A program made the position numbers and the translations under genes. A stretch of 64,000 nucleotides of DNA from Gracilimonas mengyeensis (GTDB taxonomy: Bacteria; Bacteroidota; Rhodothermia; Balneolales; Balneolaceae), in the NCBI RefSeq assembly GCF_900182705.1, contig NZ_FXTP01000002.1, forward strand, positions 372,001 to 436,000, in the 5' to 3' direction. Below, one piece after another: positions 8,845 through 16,342 of this stretch; the stretch's first letter is position 1, and every line of letters begins with the position of its first letter. The notes below the pieces were generated by a model, which was given only the letters and a program-made list of their open reading frames with translations, searched no databases and was not told the DNA's origin.

Positions 8845-8873
8845 ATTATTACCTATTTGAGTAGATTTGTCAA
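8845..8873 (-). promoter_or_regulatory. consensus sigma-70-type promoter of lipoprotein paralogue 1
   Basis: On the minus strand TTGACA (8868-8873), a 17-base spacer and AATAAT (8845-8850), about 60 bases before the start codon. The match to the proteobacterial consensus is unusually good for this type of genome. Confidence 0.55.
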
Positions 8874-9344
8874 GTTAAGGTATGGGTTTGTGGGTTTGTC
8901 AAATAAATGGTGGACGTACGAGCGTACGTCCAGAAAAAGTATTTTGAAACTTTGCATGTCGCGAAGTTTCCATTTATTTGTCTGCCTACGTTGCGTTCGA
9001 ATATAAATACAAGTGACCATGTCACTCACTACACTTGGCAGTCAAGTAAGTGTGTATTTTTTGAGAGTCTCTTGGCTCTCGCATCTACTTCGTAGATGTT
9101 TATCTATTTGTCTCCCGGCGCTGCGCTGTGAGCTAGCTTGCTAGCGAGGAAGTACTCTTGGGGTGCGTTCGAATATAAATACAAGTGTTTATGTCGCTCA
9201 CTCCGCTTGAAGAGTGGATTTATCAATCCACCTACCAGCGCCTTGTTCAAGAATAGGGGAAGTGCCCCTCAAGGATAAGCTTGAGACGTGCTCTAAACAA
9301 AACAGAGGTTCGACCTGTGTGCTTGTTGTTAGGTAATGCAATAG

Positions 9345-9372
9345 AAATCCCGCACTTTTGGGTGCGGGATTT
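9345..9372. terminator. strong hairpin downstream of lipoprotein paralogue 2
   Basis: 11-base perfect arms AAATCCCGCAC / GTGCGGGATTT with loop TTTTGG, about 170 bases after the minus-strand stop at 9545. The T-run is short. A degenerate relative (GCACTTTTGAGGGTGC) lies about 90 bases past the end of paralogue 1, supporting duplication of the gene with its downstream region. Confidence 0.55.
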
Positions 9373-9544
9373 GATTTATGTATTAAGTGAGTGTCGGATA
9401 ACTTTTAAAGTATTTTAAAAGTACCGTTACACGAACTTATGTCCGAATCTTGTCATTGGTATGACGAGATTCATGGACGAATGAATATTAAATATCAACC
9501 GACTGCTTTTGGTTGTTGGGCGTGTATTTTTACCCGGTTTCTCT

Positions 9545-11200
9545 CTATCGGCGGATGTCGGTTTTGGGGCCGACATCGCTGATCGTTACGTCTACATCTA
9601 GATCGGCGGCAGTTGCTCCAATAACTACTTTTGCTTTGGGGACATGTTCTGGCTGATAATCTAGTTTAATTGCCAGGTAGTCCTCGAGATTCGCTTCGTA
9701 GAAAACCACATCATCGTTACCGTCAGTGGTTATACCAGCAAGATTTGCAGCGTGAACTGCGATAATCTTGTAATATGTTCCGTTGGCGAACGACTCTTTG
9801 GTCAGATCATGGATCTGGACAATTCGCCAGCCGTCCAGTCCATCATCAGGGATAATGCTGCTAGTGAAGGACTTTACAAGGTTGTCTTGGCTTGGTCCGG
9901 TATGTAGCTCTATCGCAAAATCCTCGCCAGTTTGGCTTCCTTCCGCAAAAGTAGTGAACTCAATTGTGAAAGACTGGGCGATTTTTGCTACATGATCTAG
10001 GCTTCTGACAGGTAGAAGTCTCACTCGTTGTTCTTCTTGTTTTCCTGACACAAGATGTGTATCTTCCGAGAGAATGTAATGAGTATGAGTGCGAGTTCGC
10101 ATTAACTCAACATCGTTCTCTGGATCATGGATTCCAGTCTCAGGATCAATGCAGCCTGGATCGGCTGTGTCAATGCCGTCATAGAAGTCATTATCTATAC
10201 CGTCTGAACAGGCCGGAATGTGATCGAGGTTCAATGTAATGTTGCTATCAGTGTCGCCAGAAAGCTTGATAGAGCCCTCGGCAACATTAAGGTAAGCATT
10301 GTCACTATACTCGTGCCCTTCCTTGGGAAAGTACTGCACCCACAAACGAACTTCTAGCTCTTCTGGTCCAGCCGGATAAGTAATAGTACTTTCAACGCCT
10401 TCACCAAGCTCCAACTCTCTGGAAGTGCTGGGTATGTCTACTGGCAGATCGGCAATCTTTACCTCGCGGCCAATCTCGGTCCAGGTTGAGTCACCGATTT
10501 GCAGAACATAGACAGTGCTTTTTCGCACGTATCCAGGTCTGGTTGGTGTACCGTTACCAGTATCCCAACTTTCTGAATAATCAGTATACCCAACTACCTC
10601 TGGTGTAATGGCAATCCTTACCCGCTTTCTCTCTAGCTTGAGCTCCACATTGCGGTTCTCGATGAGAGAGGCGAGCGTGTCGCAACTGGCTTCATAATAC
10701 GCAGCCGTTGCACATACAGTCACTGTCTCGCGACTAGAGGGAAGTGCAATGCTTCCATCACTGTCTCTGGCTACCACTTCATCGTTTACCAGTAGTTCGA
10801 CATTGTCGAGGGTGCCGGTATCGTTGGCGATGATTGCGTATGAGAGCGTGACTTTATCCGGTGCTTGCCGGACAAGCGGGATTCGTATCGGTTTGTCGGC
10901 ATTAATCTTTACTTCCTTTGTCTCGGCAATGTAGCCATTGCGGACAATCTTTATCGTTACGGTTGTACCCTTGTTTTTCGTCAGGGTATAGGTACTAACA
11001 TTCTCCTTTACCAGCTTGCCATTGATATAGATGGCGAGACTGTCAAGGGGTTCGTTAGTTTGCGCGTCCAGCGCGGTGATTGTTATCGTATTACTGGGAC
11101 CGTCTGACCCAAGCAATCCACAACTGCCCATAACAAAGCCCATAATCAAGAAAAGCAGTACTAAAATATATCCCCGTGAAGCATGCATGAGTTGTAGCAT
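9545..11200 (-). CDS. large surface lipoprotein with PEGA/Ig-like repeats, paralogue 2
   Basis: 551 residues. The signal peptide ends VMGS-C with cysteine at residue 27; an alternative ATG at codon 6 would shorten it. It aligns end to end with the 615-residue protein: ITITALDAQTNEPLDSL near the N-terminus, LSYAIIANDTGTLD, the acidic cysteine loop CSDGIDNDFYDGID near residue 331, and the same C-terminal ending (TISDVGPKTDIRR versus KISNLGLDTDIHR). It lacks one beta module found in its partner. Homology extends past the stop codon into non-coding DNA, so the pair arose by duplication of a gene plus its 3' flank. Function unknown. Confidence 0.75.
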   Translation of the reverse strand: MLQLMHASRGYILVLLFLIMGFVMGSCGLLGSDGPSNTITITALDAQTNEPLDSLAIYINGKLVKENVSTYTLTKNKGTTVTIKIVRNGYIAETKEVKINADKPIRIPLVRQAPDKVTLSYAIIANDTGTLDNVELLVNDEVVARDSDGSIALPSSRETVTVCATAAYYEASCDTLASLIENRNVELKLERKRVRIAITPEVVGYTDYSESWDTGNGTPTRPGYVRKSTVYVLQIGDSTWTEIGREVKIADLPVDIPSTSRELELGEGVESTITYPAGPEELEVRLWVQYFPKEGHEYSDNAYLNVAEGSIKLSGDTDSNITLNLDHIPACSDGIDNDFYDGIDTADPGCIDPETGIHDPENDVELMRTRTHTHYILSEDTHLVSGKQEEQRVRLLPVRSLDHVAKIAQSFTIEFTTFAEGSQTGEDFAIELHTGPSQDNLVKSFTSSIIPDDGLDGWRIVQIHDLTKESFANGTYYKIIAVHAANLAGITTDGNDDVVFYEANLEDYLAIKLDYQPEHVPKAKVVIGATAADLDVDVTISDVGPKTDIRR

Positions 11201-11287
11201 TTATAGGCCAACATTTTGGAATGGTTTAATATAGCTAAATGCCTTCTGGATTTCAATAACTTCCCACTTAATAAAGCTTCCTTCCTA

Positions 11288-11345
11288 CCCACCTGACGGC
11301 TGCCATGAAGTTTCGTACTTTTAATCCTGCAGAGAATCGTCTGAC
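11288..11345. repeat. 60-bp composite element, copy 2
   Basis: Direct-orientation relative of 6708-6767: CCCACCTGACGGCT at the left and TAATCCTGCAGAGA then CGTCTGAC at the right, with the same 21-base spacing but an unrelated centre. Marks the far boundary of the lipoprotein island. Confidence 0.65.
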
Positions 11346-11440
11346 AAATTTTTCGTACTTGTTAAGAGAATAAACTTCTAAACCGCATTGTTTTAAAAGG
11401 CTCATCTTCACAATGCATTCACATCCTTATGTTAATATCC

Positions 11441-11505
11441 GCTAACATGATAATTGTGTTCCGAAAAATTCGGACCAAGAAACAAACAATGAGGCGGACG
11501 TTAGC
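11441..11505. repeat. attC-like imperfect palindrome
   Basis: GCTAAC at 11441-11446 pairs with GTTAGC at 11500-11505, an inner stem TCCGA/TCGGA lies at 11460-11474, and GCGGAC precedes the right end. The layout recalls integron attC sites, but the 7-base boxes do not fully match RYYYAAC/GTTRRRY and no integrase is present. Confidence 0.35.
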
Positions 11506-11523
11506 TGTCTGTAAAATAATCCT

Positions 11524-13323
11524 ATGTCAACATCACTTCATTCTTTTTCTATTCCTGTTATGGGAACAGGACACTCTATCGATTCTCCCATACGCGTAGC
11601 ACCTTATGGCATCAATTCAGTGATGTCTGTAGTAGATGACCTTCTGGTAGAAAAAATCCGCAAATATTATTGCCAAGAATTTGATCTACCTTACAAGAAT
11701 ATACCTCGCTCGGCTGAAGATGGACGGGCTAAACGAATCACGGCATATCTTGATACCGTGCATGACATTGTTCATCAGAAATTCGAAGATATAAAAGCCC
11801 AGCCCTTTCTTAAGGACAATGAGAAAGCCAAGTATTTTAGAATGCTTCCGGATGAAAATCCCCTGAAGAAGTTATGGTCTAATATGCAAGAGTCGGCTGA
11901 TTCTTCCATGCTGGATGATGCCAAAAAAATGCTGAATGACTGGATGAAGCCAGGTTCTATTGATGTAAATATTATGGCCAAGGTGGATAAGTTAAACTTG
12001 TCTAAATCAGGTAAACCCCTGAGTGCTGAATTTAGCGATGCCAGTGCTGCCCTGCGTGGATATGCCAATAGTAAACTTTCTTCCAGCTTGATTTTATCAG
12101 CAGGCTTTAACCCAAGATTATATAATTATCTGGCTGATTTTAAAGATTTTTACCGGGATGCATCCGGGGATATCAAAAAGAAAATTATTCTGAAAGTAAG
12201 TGATTTCCGTTCGGCTTTAATTCAGGGGAAATACCTTGCTAAAAAAGGATTGGAAGTTTTTGAATATCGTATTGAGTCGGGACTGAACTGCGGAGGCCAT
12301 GCTTTTGCTTCTGACGGTTACTTGTTGCCCGCTTTGTTAAAAGAATTTCGGGAGAAGAAAGATCAGCTTACCACGGCGGTAGAGCCCTTGGTTGTCAAGT
12401 TTTATGAAGACGAAAAAGAAGGCTTTGACAGCGATTGGGAAATAACTGAGCCTCGTATTACGGTACAGGGTGGTATCGGCACTAATGGTGAGATGCAGCG
12501 CCTGTTGAAAGATTTTGAAATGGATAATACCGGCTGGGGCAGTCCCTTTTTGTTGGTTCCTGAAGCAACTACGGTAGATCTAACTACCCGAAAGCTATTG
12601 GAAAATGCCAAAGAAGAAGATTTATACCTGAGCGGAGTTTCACCGCTGGGAGTGCCTTTTAATAATGTTAGAAACTCCGGTTCCAAAAAGTGGCACCAGG
12701 AGCGAATAGAAAAAGGGAAACCGGGTTCGCCTTGCCCTAAAGGATTTCTGGAAACCAACACCGAGTTTACGGAAAACCCCATTTGCACCGCATCCACCCA
12801 ATACCAGTTGTTGAAGTTAGACCAGATTAACAGTGCAGACTATGATGATGCCAAGAAAGAGCGCCTTAAAACCAAGGTGTTGGATAAAGCTTGTCTGTGT
12901 GATCATCTTGCGAACGGAGCCTTAATTCAACTTGGTATGATAAAGGAAAGCCGGGCACCTCAGGCCATCTGTCCTGGACCAAATATTGCCTGGTTTGACG
13001 GTGAATACACGCTTGAAGAAATGGTGAACCATATTTATGGACGTGGTGAATCGCTGGTTAATGCTGAGCGTCCTCATATGTTTGCTAAAGAAATGTGTAT
13101 GTATGTGGATTACCTGCAGGATTTAGTAGATGAAACAGAAGGCGATCCGAATGAAGACCGGAAGCTTACCCGTTTCCGTAAGAACCTGGAAGAGGGTATG
13201 GATTACTGCTTGGAAATTTCCAAGTCAGAAGCCTATGCCGGAGAGAATCTAGCTTCTATTGGGCAAACGGTTAAAGAACAACGAAAACGACTGGAAACCA
13301 TTTTTGGCCTGCAACCCGCCTGA
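11524..13323 (+). CDS. 599-residue protein of unknown function, possible TIM-barrel enzyme
   Basis: No signal peptide or membrane helix. The N-terminus (PVMGTGHSIDSPIRVAPYGI, then SVMSVVDDLLVEKI) and the glycine-rich stretches SGLNCGGHAF (near residue 255) and RITVQGGIGTNGE (near 312) resemble phosphate/flavin-binding loops of FMN-dependent TIM-barrel enzymes such as nitronate monooxygenases, but this is a weak resemblance. The C-terminal third has scattered cysteines (SPCPKGF, NPICTAS, ACLCDH, AICPGP). Followed by a strong terminator, so transcribed alone or as the last gene. I do not recognise a specific function. Confidence 0.6.
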   Translation: MSTSLHSFSIPVMGTGHSIDSPIRVAPYGINSVMSVVDDLLVEKIRKYYCQEFDLPYKNIPRSAEDGRAKRITAYLDTVHDIVHQKFEDIKAQPFLKDNEKAKYFRMLPDENPLKKLWSNMQESADSSMLDDAKKMLNDWMKPGSIDVNIMAKVDKLNLSKSGKPLSAEFSDASAALRGYANSKLSSSLILSAGFNPRLYNYLADFKDFYRDASGDIKKKIILKVSDFRSALIQGKYLAKKGLEVFEYRIESGLNCGGHAFASDGYLLPALLKEFREKKDQLTTAVEPLVVKFYEDEKEGFDSDWEITEPRITVQGGIGTNGEMQRLLKDFEMDNTGWGSPFLLVPEATTVDLTTRKLLENAKEEDLYLSGVSPLGVPFNNVRNSGSKKWHQERIEKGKPGSPCPKGFLETNTEFTENPICTASTQYQLLKLDQINSADYDDAKKERLKTKVLDKACLCDHLANGALIQLGMIKESRAPQAICPGPNIAWFDGEYTLEEMVNHIYGRGESLVNAERPHMFAKEMCMYVDYLQDLVDETEGDPNEDRKLTRFRKNLEEGMDYCLEISKSEAYAGENLASIGQTVKEQRKRLETIFGLQPA

Positions 13324-13370
13324 TGGTTTCATTCTGTGAATCTGAAAGAGCTTAATCACTCTGCCAATAA

Positions 13371-13402
13371 AAAACCGGGAAGTCCTGCTTTCCGGTTTTT
13401 TT
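13371..13402 (+). terminator. rho-independent terminator after the 599-residue gene
   Basis: Nine-pair stem AACCGGGAA / TTTCCGGTT (one G-T pair) with loop GTCCTGC and a run of seven Ts, 48 bases after the stop codon. Confidence 0.85.
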
Positions 13403-13429
13403 GTTCAACGATATCTATCAATACATCTT

Positions 13430-13460
13430 CGTCCTAACGCGGAGCGTGTGGAACGAGGGA
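13430..13460. repeat. dispersed REP-like sequence, copy 1
   Basis: CGTCCTAACGCGGAGCGTGT followed by GGAACGAGGGA; the reverse complement recurs with a few changes at 54530-54558. Confidence 0.6.
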
Positions 13461-13478
13461 AAATAGTGGGTCGAAATT

Positions 13479-13502
13479 ATTTAAGACAAATTCATCTTAA
13501 AT
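13479..13502. promoter_or_regulatory. nirK upstream operator, distal copy
   Basis: ATTTAAGA / TCTTAAAT arms around an 8-base centre (CAAATTCA). Same core, TTTAAGAC-N6-RTCTTAAA, as the site 69 bases downstream. No further copy was seen in the window. Confidence 0.6.
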
Positions 13503-13547
13503 TCACAATGTATGTTTAGGTTGAATCTAACCAATAAATGATGACTT

Positions 13548-13571
13548 ATTTAAGACAAAATAGTCTTAAAA
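13548..13571. promoter_or_regulatory. nirK upstream operator, proximal copy
   Basis: TTTAAGAC-AAAATA-GTCTTAAA, perfect 8-base arms, ending 25 bases before the nirK ATG. Its position over the probable 5' leader or promoter suits a repressor. Regulator unknown; it is not an FNR/DNR box (TTGAT-N4-ATCAA), and the spacing differs from known NsrR sites. Confidence 0.6.
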
Positions 13572-13596
13572 CTTTAACTAAATAAACCCTAATACT

Positions 13597-14730
13597 ATGA
13601 AACGCGCAATATCAAAAATTACCCTCTTGGTCGGAATGGTTTTATTTGGAATGAGTTCGATGTTATCGGCTCAAACCGAAGAGTATACTCTGGATGGAAT
13701 GACATTCGGGATGCCAGAAGCTGAAGTTTATACGGAAGATTACAACGGTTCTCCCGTTGTGGGCGAATACATCACCCAACTTCCGAATCTTGCCCCGCTG
13801 GATTACGAAGGCAACAAACATCACGAAGTTCGCATCGATATCATCGTACAAGAAATTGAAGTGGCTGAAGGCGTTCGCTACCAAGCCTGGACCTTCGGCG
13901 GAACCGTGCCCGGTCCCGTACTTCACGTGAAGGAAGGCGACCGTATTACCTTTGTCATGAAAAATCGTTCGGATGAGGAAGTAACCATTACCGAGCCGAA
14001 TAAAGGCGGTTCCCCCTTTATGCAACAAGTGGCTAACAATACTTATCAGAAAAATAAGTCAGCCATCATGCCTATGCCGCACTCTATGGATTTCCATGCC
14101 GGAACGGTAGCTAAAGATGACAAGTGGAGAACCATTGGACCCGGTGAAACTATCAAGTTTGACTGGATTGCCAACTATGCAGGTTCTTACATCTATCACT
14201 GCGGAACTCCCAGTGTTCTTATGCACACTGCAATGGGGCAGCATGGGGTAGTAGTGGTATCGCCTAAAGATGGCTACGACACTGGATATGAAGTAGACCG
14301 AGAGTATGTGGTAGTACAAAGTGAATACTACCTGACCAAAGGTCCTGGCGAGTTGTATCAATATGATTTTGAGGCCGCTTCTGCCAATAATCCTTCTCAC
14401 GTAGTTTTTAACGGTCACCAAACCATACTGCACGACCAACCGCTGAAAGCAAATGCCGGCGAGCGAGTGCGCTTTCACGTAAGTAACAATGGTCCAAGTG
14501 GTACATCCAGTTTCCACGTGATTGGCGGTATCTTCGACCGTGTATGGCTGGAAGGACATCCATTTAATGAAATGAGGGGAATGCAAACCGTACTGCTTGG
14601 TGCCTCCAGCTCTGCAACCATCGATATGATTGTACCTGAAGAAGGCAAGTACATCCTGATTGACCATGAGTTTGTGGATGCTGAAAAAGGCGCAACCGGT
14701 ACACTAAAAGCTGGACCTCGTAAGAAATAA
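13597..14730 (+). CDS. nirK: copper-containing nitrite reductase
   Basis: 377 residues with Sec signal peptide (cleavage near LSAQT). Two cupredoxin domains. Reduces nitrite to nitric oxide in the periplasm. Type 1 and type 2 copper ligands are visible: PHSMDFH (near 161-167, including the catalytic Asp of the DFH motif), YHCGTP (near 201) and MHTAMG (near 209), and SFHVIGGIFDRVW (near 305) for the second-domain histidine. The acidic DYEGN/EVRIDIIVQE lead-in is typical of NirK. Followed by nirV, SCO and cupredoxin genes; two palindromic operators lie upstream and an intercistronic hairpin downstream, so it may be expressed more than the rest of the cluster. Confidence 0.95.
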   Translation: MKRAISKITLLVGMVLFGMSSMLSAQTEEYTLDGMTFGMPEAEVYTEDYNGSPVVGEYITQLPNLAPLDYEGNKHHEVRIDIIVQEIEVAEGVRYQAWTFGGTVPGPVLHVKEGDRITFVMKNRSDEEVTITEPNKGGSPFMQQVANNTYQKNKSAIMPMPHSMDFHAGTVAKDDKWRTIGPGETIKFDWIANYAGSYIYHCGTPSVLMHTAMGQHGVVVVSPKDGYDTGYEVDREYVVVQSEYYLTKGPGELYQYDFEAASANNPSHVVFNGHQTILHDQPLKANAGERVRFHVSNNGPSGTSSFHVIGGIFDRVWLEGHPFNEMRGMQTVLLGASSSATIDMIVPEEGKYILIDHEFVDAEKGATGTLKAGPRKK

Positions 14731-14804
14731 CCCATGCAGAGCGAATAGTCTGCCCGCTCAGTTAAACTGGCAGATCATTTGAGATACTGAGAGAAGTAAA
14801 TTAC

Positions 14805-14840
14805 GCAGGGGCGAGATGAATTTCGCTCCTGCTCTCTTTT
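14805..14840 (+). terminator. intercistronic hairpin between nirK and nirV
   Basis: GCAGGGGCGA (14805-14814) pairs with TCGCTCCTGC (14823-14832) over an 8-base loop, followed by TCTCTTTT. May act as partial terminator or mRNA-stabilising structure for nirK. Confidence 0.6.
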
Positions 14841-14854
14841 AACAAATTAACGCT

Positions 14855-15670
14855 ATGAGATCTCTGTACAACATATCACTTTATTCAATGCTGCTCTTGG
14901 GGATGATAGCGGTGGAATTATCAGAAACAGTGAACGCACAGCAAACACCCCGCAAACTGGTACCAGCAGGCTCTTATCACTCTGTACTGCCTGAAGTAGT
15001 TGGCGAACCGGTACAAGTTGATTCTTTTTATATGGATGAAACAGTGGTTACTAACGAGCAATATGTTAAGTTTTTAGAAGAACATCCGGAATGGAGACGA
15101 TCTGAAATTCCCCCGGTGTTTACCAATGATGGTTATTTGAGAGAGTGGGATTCAGATCTTAATCCTGGTTACGAAAATCTGGGTATGAACCGACCGGTGA
15201 CCCGGGTTTCCTGGTTTGCAGCCAATGCTTATTGTGCAGCACAAGGCGGACGTTTGCCAACCTTAAATGAATGGGAATACTCAGCCCAGTTGTTGGAATT
15301 TGCCAATGAGGCAGAAGCCAATAAATTCAGTAGCAAACTTATCAGCTGGTATTCAGGGATTGATGTAAACAACCTGCCTGAGGTCGGTTCCACCCAAATA
15401 GAAACCACAGCAGGTGTTAAAGACCAGTTTGGCTTGATCATGGAGTGGGTGGATGACTTCAAACCTATCATCGCCGACGAACTTTCGCTGGATTGCGGTA
15501 CCGTAGGGCGTATGCAAACTTTAGGTAGCGTGTACAGTTACGCTGCTTCAATCCGCTATATCACGCGGATGAGTTTTAATGCTAAAATTACTACAGGCAT
15601 GGTTGGCTTCCGTTGTGCTTTTGACCAGCCGGCTCCTGCCTCTCAAAACACACAGGTTGAAACGCTATGA
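14855..15670 (+). CDS. nirV: NirV-like SUMF1/formylglycine-generating-enzyme-family protein
   Basis: 271 residues with an N-terminal signal peptide. The FGE/SUMF1 fold is visible: FYMDETVVTNEQYVKFLEEH, PVTRVSWFAANAYCAAQGGR with LPTLNEWEYSA (residues near 110-145), and FGLIMEWVDD then GFRCAF at the end. NirV proteins of this family are commonly found next to nirK in denitrifiers; the exact role is unresolved, possibly NirK maturation or copper handling. The stop overlaps the SCO start (ATGA at 15667-15670), indicating coupling. The name nirV rests on family plus position. Confidence 0.8.
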   Translation: MRSLYNISLYSMLLLGMIAVELSETVNAQQTPRKLVPAGSYHSVLPEVVGEPVQVDSFYMDETVVTNEQYVKFLEEHPEWRRSEIPPVFTNDGYLREWDSDLNPGYENLGMNRPVTRVSWFAANAYCAAQGGRLPTLNEWEYSAQLLEFANEAEANKFSSKLISWYSGIDVNNLPEVGSTQIETTAGVKDQFGLIMEWVDDFKPIIADELSLDCGTVGRMQTLGSVYSYAASIRYITRMSFNAKITTGMVGFRCAFDQPAPASQNTQVETL

Positions 15671-16281
15671 GAGCTTTTATAACATTTACGTTGGTTTTTT
15701 GGGGGATTTTTTCTCTGAATACCTTTGCACAGCATGACCATCACGAACACAAAAAAGAAGCTTTATCGGCAGGAGAGGTACACCCGGGACACTCGCTCTA
15801 TCATCTGGATGCTGAGTTTACGAATCATCGAAATGAGACCGTGCAGCTTGGGGATTTCAAGGGCGAACCGGTAATCGTTGTCATGTTTTATGGCAACTGC
15901 ACGCAGGTGTGCCCTATTCTTATACAGGATACCTGGCGCTTGTATAGTTCACTTGATGAAGCAACACAGCAAAAAGTTAGTGTGCTGGCCGTGTCCTTTG
16001 ATACGGAGAATGATACGCCAGCCGTCTTGAAGGAATATGCTGAATATGAGCAGCTAAATTTACCTCAGTGGCACTTCATCACTGGAAAGCATACCGATAT
16101 CCGGATGCTGGCAACCATGCTGGGTGTTAAGTATCAAAAAAACAGTGACGGACATTTTGCGCACTCTAACCTGGTCACTGTACTAGATACAGAAGGTAAA
16201 ATTGCGAATCGTACGGAAGGTTTGAATCAGCCCACGGAAGAGGCCGCATCAGTTATTGAAAAGATGCTTCGTAATCTGTGA
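15667..16281 (+). CDS. SCO1/SenC family copper chaperone
   Basis: 204 residues, signal peptide then a His-rich stretch (QHDHHEHKK). The thioredoxin fold carries the SCO metal motif GNCTQVCPIL (near residue 77, CxxxC) and the distal ligand histidine in HFAHSNLVTVLD. SCO proteins deliver copper or act as thiol reductants, usually for cytochrome oxidase CuA; here, coupled to nirV and next to nirK and a cupredoxin, service to NirK copper sites is plausible inference. No oxidase genes are nearby. Confidence 0.9.
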   Translation: MRAFITFTLVFWGIFSLNTFAQHDHHEHKKEALSAGEVHPGHSLYHLDAEFTNHRNETVQLGDFKGEPVIVVMFYGNCTQVCPILIQDTWRLYSSLDEATQQKVSVLAVSFDTENDTPAVLKEYAEYEQLNLPQWHFITGKHTDIRMLATMLGVKYQKNSDGHFAHSNLVTVLDTEGKIANRTEGLNQPTEEAASVIEKMLRNL

Positions 16282-16342
16282 TAATAGTTAAGTTGCATTC
16301 ACTATAAAAAGGTGGCTTTATTAAGCAACAAAGGTCTGGATC

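Larger units (their letters stand above)
8785..9544. other. 760-bp hairpin-rich non-coding region between the two lipoprotein genes
   Basis: No convincing gene. At least six perfect short inverted repeats lie between 8.91 and 9.27 kb: 8911-8932 (10-base arms, 2-base centre), 8946-8970, 9012-9026, 9082-9098, 9214-9231 and 9255-9269; the strongest stem (9345-9372) follows. Two diverged copies of a unit (about 8972-9036 and 9101-9210) share TATTTGTCT and a 24-base identical core containing TTCGAATATAAATACAAGTG. Confidence 0.6.
11201..11523. other. 323-bp intergenic region with repeat copy and palindromes
   Basis: Contains the second 60-bp composite element (11288-11345) and an outward-paired element (11441-11505). 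No gene or clear promoter is seen. Confidence 0.6.

Noticed and set aside
8809-9095. Two overlapping plus-strand frames of 62-65 codons between the lipoproteins
   Set aside because: They cross several hairpins, have no ribosome-binding site and no family features.
9300-9325. GAGGTTCGACCTG resembling a T-loop
   Set aside because: The flanking stem does not pair and no cloverleaf can be built.
14059-14667. 202-codon antisense frame opposite nirK
   Set aside because: The plus strand encodes an intact copper nitrite reductase with all ligands; the antisense frame has no recognisable motif.
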